Origin: Dipteris shenzhenensis
Taxonomy: Eukaryota; Polypodiophyta; Polypodiopsida; Gleicheniales
Reading direction: 5' to 3' (one strand)
DNA length: 64,000 bases
Assembly (NCBI GenBank): GCA_047967505.1
Contig: CM106539.1
The position numbers and the translations under genes are program-made. The notes below the pieces were generated by a model. It was not told the DNA's origin. It made no database searches and worked only from the letters and a program-made list of their open reading frames with translations. Positions 41,794 to 51,500 of this stretch are shown here, piece after piece (the first letter of the stretch is position 1; each line of letters starts with the position of its first letter).

Positions 41794-43756
41794 GTACAAT
41801 CATATGTGCCCATCTCACCTCTCACCCATTACACTTTGGCATTGCCAATCTAATCTGTCAACACTCCCCCTCAATGACAAATTTGGAGTGTACAACCACG
41901 TGCGTGTGCATGTGTCTACCAATCTAGACACCTAACATCCACTTTGCACACCATGTTGTGCGGGCGGGACACCCAAGTGCTTTTTGAACATCCCATGTGT
42001 TCGGGAAAAGGAACCAACCCAAGTAGTGCATCATCAATGTACACTACTCCTGCACACCACAATCAAATATCTTTTTGAGCACTCGTGGGCTCGAGCAGAG
42101 GACCCTCATAAACATGGGTGAGAGAAAATTACATCCATTTTATGTCAATGCAAGGGCATGGCACCTGCAAATAAAGGTGTCCTAAAAATATATCCATAGG
42201 TATAGATTTGAATGAGCACATCACTGCTCATAATCTTTCAATACATGTGTCACTAGATTTGACACAAAAATGTCTATGCCATAATATGCCATTGACCAAA
42301 TATGTGGCTCTTGCCACAACCAAGATTGACATATATTTTGATTTCCAAAGATATTCCATATGGAGGTTCATCTTAGGGAGTGGTATGGAAAGGATAAGAG
42401 GATAAGGGGCTAAGGCTTGTTTCAAACCACACAAGGTAAGATCATTTACACCACACAAGTTCTTTAGGGTTTTCATCCCCAAGCAACCATTTTGAGGCAG
42501 CCATCTCTTTCTCTCAATGTCATCCTCACGAGCTTCTTCAATTTTCTCCTTCCGCTGTTATGCTTCTCTTCAATGACTTCCTTCTGCAATTTTCTTATGC
42601 TGTCTCATAGCTGACACTTCTCATCGGATCCATTTGCACCAAAAGTGGCATTTGAGCCCTTTGGCTTTACCTGCCATTCCTGTCTTCCACTTGCAACATT
42701 ATCAGGCGAGGCATGCGACTCTGCTTCCTTCTTTGAAGTGGGCTCATTTTGATAATGAGGCTTGTTGTAGATTGCCTCAGGATGCCGAGAGACAATCAGT
42801 TGATTTTTTAGATGGCCCTCAAATTACTGTCTTCTGACAGGGATCCATCACAACCCAAAATCGATTGCATGTTGAGCGAGCTCAACCTCTTTCTCATGGC
42901 CGGAAATCCTTTTGAATGAGACTTCGTCCTCAAGTTTGGAACTGTTTAAGAATAGCAAATGGCAATGTTGCAGAAGCTTATGCAAAAATCGAGATGAAGA
43001 TGGAACTGGGATGGAGCATTCAGCAGTGGTACAGAACTCCAAAGCAACAAGGCTGTTGTAAAAAAGAACTCTTCCACGAGCTGAAACAGATCGCGGTTAT
43101 TCTAAATATCTTCCTTATAAGCTAGGATAACAACGGTGACCTCGTGATCATCTTGCCTGCAGAGAACAGGCGGCACGACAGTTTGCTGGGCCATACTCAT
43201 GCCCAATTCATTGCATCTTCTGCTCAAACTGTAGATAAATTGAGAAGCCATGCTATTGTTCGCACCAGTCTTCAGCTTGAACTTCATCCAAGATCTTAGG
43301 AAACTTCATCCCAACGATAAAACCATCACAACTATTAGTAACATAGCCAGCACCTAAATAATGGATCAACCATACCATGATAGCAATCCGTTTGCAACAG
43401 ACTCCATTTGTAAAGCAGCAATCTTATGCGTTCTCCAAGCACCTTCCCTCCTTTGCAGCATTAGTTCTCCTCCTCCATGGGCAGCTCCAATCTTTATCAA
43501 CTCTCTTTGACAGCAATCTTTGTTTCCAGCAACCTTCATTGTAGCATCTCAACAATGGTCTTCATCATGGGCAGCAACTTGATTCTCTATTCTTGCATAA
43601 GCTCTCACATAATCTCTCCCAAATCAAATGATAAAGAGTGTTGCCATATTTCTTATCTATACAAAAGACATGAAAGAAAGAGTGTTGCCATATTTCTTAT
43701 CTATACAAAAGACATGAAAGAAAACACACTAATCTACCTAAGCTTGTGGACTACCA
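41794..43756 (-). other. Interior of element F, no retroelement genes
   Basis: No RT, protease or knuckle. Minus-strand frames with some protein-like character occur at 42848-43042 (KLEDEVSFKRISGHEKEVEL), near 42600-42800 (RHPEAIYNKPHYQNEPTSKK) and 43102-43287. They are separated by stops and might be a captured host gene fragment, unidentified. A 43-bp tandem duplication (AGAGTGTTGCCATATTTCTT...) is at 43637-43722. Confidence 0.55.
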
Positions 43757-43768
43757 GCTCTGATACCA
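43757..43768 (-). other. Primer binding site of element F (tRNA-iMet)
   Basis: Minus strand TGGTATCAGAGC abuts the 5' LTR. Confidence 0.94.
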
Positions 43769-44128
43769 TGTTAAGCAACTGAATGAGATCGCCACTAAGC
43801 CTAGGGCTACATGAGATTAGTGTAACAATCATGGAGGATTGAACCATACAAGAACATCCATAACGGAGAGACAACAACGTAGGCAACACTCAGCAATGTA
43901 TTCCAATGCTTGATAAACAATACAATGATAAACCTCTTATATAGAGAGTCTCAAGGCATAAGCCTACTGTGTGGCATCCTCTGATCCACATCCAACTTGT
44001 GGTGACCAATGTCCCACATCCATTCATGTAGTCCACATCCTCTTGTGTGGCTACCATAATTCCCACAAACATACCCCTCTAGGGTACCAACACAATATCC
44101 CAACAATTGGACATTGCACATTTCAACA
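43769..44128 (-). repeat. 5' LTR of element F
   Basis: 360 bp, nearly identical to 41422-41781. Confidence 0.95.
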
Positions 44129-44560
44129 CAGAGAAGGAGGCAGGTGTATGATCGTGGTCCTTTATGTGGACGACCTTGTCATAACAGGGAACCATGAAGA
44201 GAAGATCTCACAGACGAAGCATTTGCTAGGAAGAGAGTTTGAAATGACAGACCTCGGACTGATGCATTTCTATTTGGGGATTGAAGTTTGGCAGGAGTCG
44301 AAACAGATCTTCATTTCACAGCTGAAGTATGCTGGAGAGATATTGAAGGCATTTGGCATGGCTTAGTGCAAAACAGTTGGTACCCCTATGGAGGTTGACG
44401 CGAAGCTCTCAAATGAGGATTCATCACCACTGGTGGATGAAGCATAGTACAGAAGACTTGTGGGCAACTTGATCTACTTGTGCAACACACGGCCGGACAT
44501 CAGCTTTGCGACTGGTGTACCTAGCAGGTTTTCCAATAAGCCCCAGGAGAACCATTGGAG
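44129..44560 (+). pseudogene. Copia C reverse transcriptase, part 2 (after insertion F)
   Basis: Starts in the duplicated CAGAG and continues EGGRCMIVVLYVDDLVITGN with the active-site YVDD at 44163-44174, FEMTDLGLMHFYLGIEVWQE, KYAGEILKAFGMA, a stop, then TPMEVDAKLSNED, another stop and LVGNLIYLCNTRPDISFATG. Joined with part 1 it gives the normal copia RT order; lesions other than F already inactivate it. Confidence 0.92.
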
Positions 44561-45118
44561 GGTAGGGATGCAGGTGCTGAAATACATCAAAGGCACACTT
44601 GATTATGGCATCACCTATACCAAGGGAAACATCTTGACCGGATTCTGTGACTCGGATTGGGTAGGAGATGTGGACAGCAGGAGATCAGTGACAGGGTACT
44701 GTTTCTCACTTGGATCTGGAGTTGTGGCCGAGTACAAATCTGCATGCTTTGCTTCTTGCAACCCACAGTTTCTCTTTCTTCTATCGAGGCCGAGTACAAA
44801 TCTGCATGCTTTGCTTCTTGCAAAGCAGTGTGGTTGAGGAGGATTTTGGGGGACATGGGTGCAGTGTAGAACAAGCCTACACAGTTATCATGTGACAATT
44901 AGAGTTGCATGGCGATTGCAAAGAACCCGGTGTTCTACGCTCACACAAAACACATTGAGATTCAATATCACTTTGTACACGAGCTGATCATGGATGGAGA
45001 GGTCGACTTAGTGTACTGTCCGACTACAGAGAATGCTGCAGACATCTTCACAAAGGCTCTTGGAAGAGACTTGTTGGAGAGGCATCTTCATCGACTTGGC
45101 ATTGGACCGAAAAAGTAA
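44561..45118 (+). pseudogene. Copia C RNase H
   Basis: VLKYIKGTLDYGITYTKG, GFCDSDWVGDVDSRRSVTGY (catalytic Asp), then a rearrangement: the AEYKSACFASC segment (GAGTACAAATCTGCATGC) is present twice within about 100 bp (44730-44825), and the KKQPTVALSS part between is partly lost. The end is open in 44909-45118: AIAKNPVFYAHTKHIEIQYH, DIFTKALGRDLLERHLHRLG, stop at 45116-45118, 15 bp before the polypurine tract. Confidence 0.9.
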
Positions 45119-45132
45119 GTTCACTTGCGGGT

Positions 45133-45143
45133 GTGAGGGGGGG
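45133..45143 (+). other. Polypurine tract of copia C
   Basis: GTGAGGGGGGG before the LTR TG. Confidence 0.85.
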
Positions 45144-46615
45144 TGTTAGATATCAATGCTCCACTCTCATATAAATGCACACCAGCTAACTCTACTTGTA
45201 AGCCCCCCATATGAGGAGAAGGCATTTGAGTAGCTCGGTTATCTGGTAGTCCTGGTTTGGACACTAGATGGGGGCCATGTGTGGCCTGATGGCTGAACGG
45301 CTTCAGATAGAGTTGGCACACCGCCAACTAGGCTACATGCAAGTGCGAGAAGGCATTAGGAAAAAAGGGAGCTCATTTTAGGGCCTTTTAGAAGAGAGAG
45401 AAAATAGGCTCTCAACCAATCAGGAGTGGGCCAACGTAACGTTGAAAATTCAACAAAAGAAGATGAAAATAAGAAAAAGAAATAGTACTATATGTTCGTA
45501 GAAGCATGTCACATTAATGAGGTGATCTAATTTGAATCTTTTAAAAATTTATTTTCTGTGCAGAATTTGGTGATTTTGACACCGCAGATGCGTCCGGAAC
45601 GGCCCAAAACCCCAAAAACGGTACTGGAAACGCTGGAATCGGACATCCGGAGGCCCGGAAACGGCCAAAAAAAGCCGAAAAGTGAGGTTTGCAGCAAAAC
45701 GCGATCTGGCACCTTTAGAGATTCGGCACTGGAAACGCTGGAATCAGACATCCGGAGGCCCGGAAACGGCCAAAAAAGGCCAAAAAGTGGGATTTGCAGC
45801 AAAACGCGATCTGGCACCTTTTGAGAACTCTGGATGTCCGATTCCAGCGTTTCCAGTGCCGTTTTTGGGGTTTTGGGCCATTCCGGACGCGTCTGCGGTG
45901 TCAGAATCACCAAATTCTGCACAGAAAAGTGTTGCTCTTATATGAACATTGAATGTAAAGCATGTGAAAGAATATATTTATTCCTTTTCACACTGACATT
46001 TCTCACGCAAGTATCCATATTTTCTTGCTTTTGTAGAGAGAGAAAAGAGAAAATAGTGAATTTCTTACAGGGCCCCAAAATGAGCTCCCTTTTTTCCTAA
46101 TGCATCCCTCGATTGACCGCACTGAGGGTAGATGGAGCATTTCTCGAGGCAGCCCACTCTCAGGTTGCAGGGCCTGTTTGGAGCCTCATATGATCTCAGA
46201 TGGTTATGGGTCGAATGGAGACTGTACGGTAGTTGCTCTGTTTTGCACACCGGCTCTATCGTATGGTCGGTGGCCTATTTCCCGACCCCCAGTCAATCGT
46301 TTTGGGCGGACTGGGTCGGTCACCTAATTGAGCCTAACCGACTACGACTGGTGGCTATATAAGAGCAAGCCCGTAAAGCCCATTTCATTACTGGCTATAG
46401 CGACCTTGATTCGTTAGCATTAAGCCTCCGTCTTTTATTGTTTCCAGCACGCCCTCGAAGCTTCTTTCACAGGAGCACACGGTTGGGAGGCAGTGCCATC
46501 TATTGTATCAGTTCTACAGTAATCAAATTTTTGATTCTCCATACTATCTTGTTTTCTCTCTTGTGTACGAGATCCTATTATCTGTTGAGCACAGACGTTG
46601 TATTATTTTCTTATA
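45144..46615 (+). repeat. 3' LTR of copia C, interrupted
   Basis: LTR parts 45144-45354 and 46102-46615, separated by a fold-back element. About 30 bp longer than the 5' LTR owing to an extra segment near 46213-46255. The terminal CA has become TA (TTCTTATA). Confidence 0.9.
45355..46101. mobile_element. Fold-back/MITE-like element in copia C 3' LTR
   Basis: 747 bp. Terminal inverted repeats begin ATTAGGAAAAAAGGGAGCTC and match for about 31 bp with one mismatch. A second, inner inverted repeat of about 100 bp (around 45550-45645 and 45825-45928) surrounds two tandem copies of a 105-bp GC-rich unit (CTGGAAACGCTGGAAT..., starting at 45624 and 45729). No transposase. The target duplication is ambiguous (GC or GCAT), so the superfamily is undecided. 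Confidence 0.85.
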
Positions 46616-47162
46616 GCGACATGGTTCTATGAGGGCACAATTGGCATGCTTTTTGGGTCAAGCATGGAACTGGTACATAGTTAGTCCATGCATGCTAGAG
46701 AAATTTTATTGGGCTACTAGTGTGTCTAGCATGTCTTTTGGCTCTTGGGATGCATAGGTAGTCGTGGATGTTTTTGCCATGCACAAGAGCCACATGATAA
46801 TCCTGTGAGAGGAGGTTGAGCTCGGCTTCTAAAAATGCAGCAAGGGATGTGTTCTTCACCATTTCTAAAAGTTGAGGGTACTATATGGGGCGAGGAGCTT
46901 ATGAGAGTCATTTCGGTGATGCTAGGCTTGTTCTAGGTAGTCTTCTTTTGTAAGGGCTATGGTCCATAGGTGTCTTGAGTTGTATGTGTGAGCCAACAAG
47001 TGCAATAGCAATGAGGCCAGTCCGATCTTGTGTCATGTGAGTTTTTATCTTGAGCTGATAATCGAAGTTTTACACTTTTGCTAGATCTTGGATTCTTCTT
47101 GGTTGTTGATGTTATTATTTCATGTGTGAATTTTATCATTGCATGTATACCAATATTCAACA
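46616..47162 (+). repeat. 5' LTR of element E, main part
   Basis: 547 bp that with 37622-37631 make 557 bp, the same length as 48282-48838. The LTR ends ATTCAACA and is followed by the primer site. Several tens of substitutions from the 3' LTR show an old insertion. Confidence 0.92.
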
Positions 47163-47164
47163 AT

Positions 47165-47177
47165 TGTTATCAGAGCT
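47165..47177 (+). other. Primer binding site of element E
   Basis: TGTTATCAGAGCT, two bases after the LTR; one substitution from the usual tRNA-iMet site. Confidence 0.8.
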
Positions 47178-47237
47178 AGGTCAAATGGGTCTCTGAGGCT
47201 TTTCTGGTGTGTCTTCGAAAGGACTTTGCATATTGGC

Positions 47238-48127
47238 ATGGAATCACCAAGGAAAGATAAGGTTGAAGGACCTATCCTAAAGTTTGATGCACGGAATTTT
47301 GTTGCATGGCAATTGGTGATCCGGATTCACCTAATGCAGAAGGGCCTCTGGAGGTTTGTAATAGGTTCATAGAAAAAGCCTAAGGAGAATGAAGCAGACA
47401 AGCAGTCACTATAAGTAGAATAATGAAAAGGCAATGGGAATTCTTAGAAAAGCTCTCGGGCTAGACTTCTTCAATCATCTTAATGTTTCAAAGAATGCAA
47501 CAGATAATTGGACAATCATAGAAGCTCTTTTTGACATGAAGATGAAACATTCAAAGTGCTTCTTGAAGCAATGACTTTATGGTTTTCGCATGGGTGAGTA
47601 TGAGATCTTAGGTACTCGTTTGAATTGTTTCTAATCATTGCTCGAGCAACCATCTACGTTAGGGTCAAAAGTTGATGATGATGACTCGAAAGCTATTCTG
47701 CTCACTGCTATCTCTGAGAGGTATCTAGATCTCATTCAAATTGTTCATGTGAGTTCTAACAAAATGGAGTTTATTGATATTGTGGCATTACTATTGAGCG
47801 AGGAACCACATTTGTTAGTTCATGGAGCAATGGGAGAGCTAGCATATGCTAGCACTAGCAAAGACAATTAGTTTTGGAGGAAGGAAGGTTGGCACAAAAG
47901 GTAAGGAAGTTCTAAGATGTTTGTATTATGTAAAGGATGGTCATGATGATCGACATTGTTATAAGAATGCCTATGATACACAATCTAAGGTAAAAGAAAC
48001 GGTATATATGGCTAAGGAGTCTCTTTCAATAGAGGAATTTGTAGGCTTAACATTTGAAGAGGAACTAGTGGAAAAAGATGAGAAAAAGATTTGGAATTTT
48101 GAGACCCTGCTGGCCTTGCATAGGTGA
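47238..48127 (+). pseudogene. Element E Gag (copia type), decayed
   Basis: From the ATG at 47238: MESPRKDKVEGPILKFDARN, FVAWQLVIRIHLMQKGLWRF, the N-terminal pattern of copia Gag (relatives: L.G.NY..W...M...L....LW). After several stops (47370-47637) the frame 47638-47871 gives VDDDDSKAILLTAISERYLD, then in another frame a knuckle CLYYVKDGHDDRHC at 47918-47958, with the second Cys replaced by Tyr. An acidic tail follows (LSIEEFVGLTFEEELVEKDE) to the stop at 48125-48127. No protease, integrase or RT follows before the 3' LTR, so the element relied on a partner. Confidence 0.82.
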
Positions 48128-48281
48128 CAATCTATGGTTTGGTCATCCCCTGTGTGGGTGACCAGTTTCAAACTTTGTCTTATGTGGGTAGTTTGTTTGT
48201 ATGCTCAATTTTCTTTTCAAACTCTATTTATTTCTCTTTTCAATGTAGAGGGTCTCCTCCCTCTATAGCTCATGGGGGGAT

Positions 48282-48838
48282 TGTTTGCAACATGATCCTT
48301 AGAGGGCATAATTGGTGTGCTTTTTGGGTCTTGAGCATGGAGATGGTACGGTCCATACATGTTGGAGAAATCTGATTGGGTTAATAGCATCATTCTAGCA
48401 TGTCTTTTGGCTCGTGGGCTACATGGGAAGTTGTGGAGGTTTTTTCCATGCACAAGAGCCATGTGACAATCCTATGAAAGGCAGTTGAGCTCAGCTTCTA
48501 AAACTATATCAAGGGCCATGTTCTTCACCACTTCTAGGAGTTGGGAATACTAGATGGGTCGAGAAGCTTATGAAGTCGTTTTGATGATGCTAGGCCTTCA
48601 TGATTAGTTCTAGGTATTCTTCCTTTGTAAGGGATGATATCCATTGGTGTCTTAAGTCATATGTATGGGCCAACAAGTGTAGTAGCAATGAGGCCAGTCC
48701 GATCTTGTGTCGTGTTAGTTTTTATCTTGAGAAAATAATCAAAGTTTATTGTTTCCCTATATCTAAGATTCTTCTTGGTTGTTGTTGTTATTATTTCATG
48801 TGTAAAATTCATCATTGCATGTATACCAATATTGAACA
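48282..48838 (+). repeat. 3' LTR of element E
   Basis: 557 bp, TGTTTGCAACAT...ATTGAACA, preceded by the purine run ATGGGGGGA at 48272-48280 as polypurine tract. Confidence 0.92.
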
Positions 48839-48843
48839 AACAA

Positions 48844-50608
48844 GCAAACCTCAATGCGGTTCTTTACTGTCTTAGAAATATGAGAGGTGACATCAAAGAA
48901 TGACCTCCCCATGCTTGCATAAAGAAATATAGCCTTCGTGAAACCTAGATGTGCAAGGGAGTTTACCTAAGAAAGGAAACCATACAATTTCTTCAAGGGA
49001 GATTGGTGGTAGCATGGAGAGACATAAAAGAAACAAAAGCCCCCATCCCAGCATGGAGAGGTTGGTTCTTCCCCCAGCTCCAAAAAGGTAGGGGAAATTG
49101 ATATAGAGGTTCTTGCATCTAGAAGAGTTCAAGTATGGTCAATACTTAACAAAAATATGTTAAGAGAATAGATATGACAAACAACATTTGTGGTTGTTTA
49201 GATATTTTTATTATAGGTTAGGAATATCCATAGGCCACCTATGGACCCAAGCACTGGAAGGAGGCCACTTGAGGCTAGAGGCACACCATTAACATGTGTT
49301 TAATCTAAGGTCAAGGATGATGATAAAGACTTTTTCCTACACGGTACCTTTTATGGCCATGGTGGATTTTTGTTAGTGTCTTAACAAAATCAATTTCAAT
49401 ATGTCAATGACAAATACATATGATTATTTTGTAATTGGTGGATGCCATAGTGTAGAGGTTAGTAGTTTATTGTGCATAGAGTATCCCAACTCTGTGGAGT
49501 TGAGAATACATATTTATTATGCATAGAGTATCCCAACTCTGTGGAGTTGAGAACTACATAATGGAATATTTATGCAAGCTCACTCTTTTAGATTGGCATC
49601 ATAATAATGATAATGTCTACCACCAAGGTATGTCATTTCTACAAAGGACCATTCCTTTTACAACAGTACCTTGATTTCATGAAAAACAATAACAAGGTTA
49701 CTCTACAATTTAGAATCTAGTGTTGTAGAGAAATGGGATTAGTATTTGATGAAAACAAGTGCTCAGATGCCATGAGGCATTATGATAAAAATTTCAAATT
49801 AGTTTTAGATTTGGGCCAATGTGGGATCTACAAGATGAAATATTTTCATTGTGGGAATGTGGAGGCTTAAGGGAAAGAAAAAGTAGTGAAAAGAAAAGGA
49901 TGACCCTAACATCCTTTTAAAGGGAAAGAGTAAAAGAAGTGATGTCTCTCTAAAGACTTTATCAGAAGAGATGAAAATCATTGTGTGGAGATTAATGCAA
50001 GGAATTAGAGATAAGAAAGTGATTCTCTTTGCATTGACTTGAGTTAAAGCATGTGACTTGAGCCTCGATGTAATGTCCCAATTTTTTTGAAAAGTAAATT
50101 CTTATACTCTTTCTTATAAATTCTTTCGTTAGGATGTATATTTTCATCATTCTATAAGATATATATGTGAATAACTTTGTGTTTCTATTTTATATGTAGT
50201 AATAAAAAATATATGAGGATGCAAGAATATATGATTTTCCATTTAAATGTACAACTATGGGACCATATAGTAGCTGACTATCCAATTTCTAGCTCATTGG
50301 AGTCTTTAATGCCATTCTTCATTGCTTGTAAAAAAACAATATCATCAGTTATCTCATTTAAAAATATTGTTAGATTGAATCTAAGCAATGTCTCACTTTT
50401 CTTTTATTTGGGATACCAAAACAAGAGAAAATTCCAATAAGTTGGACTTCCCTTGTCCAGGATTTTTTTTGGCTCGTATTGAAGGGGCTAAATTCAAGAA
50501 AGAGAGGAGACATGGTCTATAAATTTCAAAAATATATGAGAATATAAAAGCTTCAGCTCTCTTTCTAAACTCTTACAAATTAATTATTAGAATGTCTTTT
50601 GTTGCAAT
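48844..50608. other. Mostly unassigned; start may continue sequence G
   Basis: The first about 250 bp probably continue the minus-strand gene-like sequence G interrupted by E. A tandem duplication of GCATAGAGTATCCCAACTCT plus flank occurs at about 49475-49550. The plus frame 50177-50440 (87 residues, YFICSNKKYMRMQEYMIFHL) is followed by the DIPYG frame and may belong to the same old ORF. Nothing else recognised. Confidence 0.4.
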
Positions 50609-50863
50609 ATGAGTGATTTTGCAACTAATATCCCCAAATGTGGGTACAAGCTAGCCATTGTTGATATTCCATATGGATCAAAACTAAAAGGAAGTATAAA
50701 GGATGTTGAACTTGGACACAAAACAATTGATGTCATGGTATTTGCTTTCAAGGTCCACAACATATTCCAATATGGAGCTTTATTATTTTTCATCCACTAT
50801 CCAAGGATCGTCTATTGCAAAATATTTAAAATACCATTGGCTTCCTTGCAATATTTCCTTTGA
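50609..50863 (+). pseudogene. ORF with DIPYG motif, possible methyltransferase-like fragment
   Basis: 84-residue frame: ATNIPKCGYKLAIVDIPYGS, then KTIDVMVFAFKVHNIFQYGA and a hydrophobic strand LLFFIHYPRI. The D-I-P-Y-G following a hydrophobic strand resembles motif IV (D-P-P-Y/D-I-P-Y) of N6-adenine-type methyltransferases, but no SAM-binding motif could be identified nearby. A second frame continues the homologous-looking region to about 50935 (AKYLKYHWLPCNIS). It lies next to, and converges on, the minus-strand IDGxDQ protein at 50935-51500. It could be part of the same large transposon. Function unproven. Confidence 0.3.
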
Positions 50864-50934
50864 CCCATCTGAAAAAGTTTTGAAATACAACAACTTATGT
50901 GTGCGAGTCATTTGCACAAGTGACATCATTACTG

Positions 50935-51500
50935 GTAATGTAAAAGATGATGAGAAAGCTTCTTTGCAAATGCATGAAACATTTGGTCAATATGACCTGA
51001 GCGTGCCCAACAAGTGTGAAAAAGCATCTTTGCAAATGCATGAAACATTTGGTCAATATGACCGGAGTGTGCCCAACAAGTGGAAATTTTATATTTGGTC
51101 AACATATTCAAGTGTGTAAGAACAGTCTAATTCTTATTTTCTCAAGCAATTTTATCAAGTTGAACATAAAGTACCTTTGGCAATGCACATGGGCCATGAT
51201 ATATCACCAAATGAATTACTATAATCATTGAATTTGGATCACTGTGCACATTAATACGCACTTGACCATTCTAAAAAATGCACGCAACCAAATGCATTTG
51301 GACTAGGGTATCCTTAGTGACTTCCTTTGGCAACTTAAATAAATGAGGTAAGTTTGATTTATTTTGATCCACTCCATCAATAACTAGCCTAATTTACCTT
51401 TTGGAAATGTAAAGCATTTTTTCTTATGATCCATTTCCTTACTTCTCTCATTTTCTTATTCTTCTCTATGAGTTTTGAGACCAACCTTAACCATTGCAAG
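50935..51500 (-). pseudogene. IDGxDQ protein family, decayed copy 2
   Basis: Minus strand across a few stops: LVIDGVDQNKSNLPHLFKLP (about 51340-51392), KEVTKDTLVQMHLVACIF, INVHSDPNSMIIVIH, LPKVLYVQLDKIA(stop)ENKN (about 51129-51178), LTHLNMLTKYKISTCWAHSG, HIDQMFHAFAKML. The last 66 bp are tandemly duplicated (50951-51080), repeating WARSGHIDQMFHAFAK. Same block order as 25925-26440 (IDG-x-DQ, LQ-D-ENKN, GH-x-DQMF), so it is an independent, more decayed copy of the same uncharacterised family. Confidence 0.6.

Larger units (their letters stand above)
41422..44128 (-). mobile_element. Non-autonomous LTR retrotransposon F (LARD/TRIM-like), recent insertion
   Basis: 2707 bp with two 360-bp LTRs differing at about 4 positions, a tRNA-iMet PBS, a PPT and a perfect CAGAG target duplication (41417-41421 and 44129-44133). 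No gag or pol domain in the 1987-bp interior. PBS and PPT fix the orientation as minus. It splits the RT of copia C. Confidence 0.95.
37632..46615 (+). mobile_element. Ty1/copia family B, copy C, complete structure with two insertions
   Basis: 5' LTR, PBS, gag, PR, IN, RT, RNase H, PPT and 3' LTR all present on the plus strand. It inserted 10 bp inside the 5' LTR of E; the flanks GCAAG (37627-37631) and GCGAC (46616-46620) derive from GCAAC, which is preserved in the E 3' LTR. Element F sits in its RT and a fold-back element in its 3' LTR. Removing both leaves about 5.5 kb, normal for the family. Confidence 0.94.
37622..48838 (+). mobile_element. LTR element E, gag-only, carrying nested insertions
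   Basis: LTRs of exactly 557 bp: 37622-37631 plus 46616-47162 (split by C), and 48282-48838. The target duplication AACAA flanks it at 37617-37621 and 48839-48843. Without C the element is about 2.2 kb and encodes only a decayed copia-type Gag, so it is non-autonomous. Confidence 0.92.
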
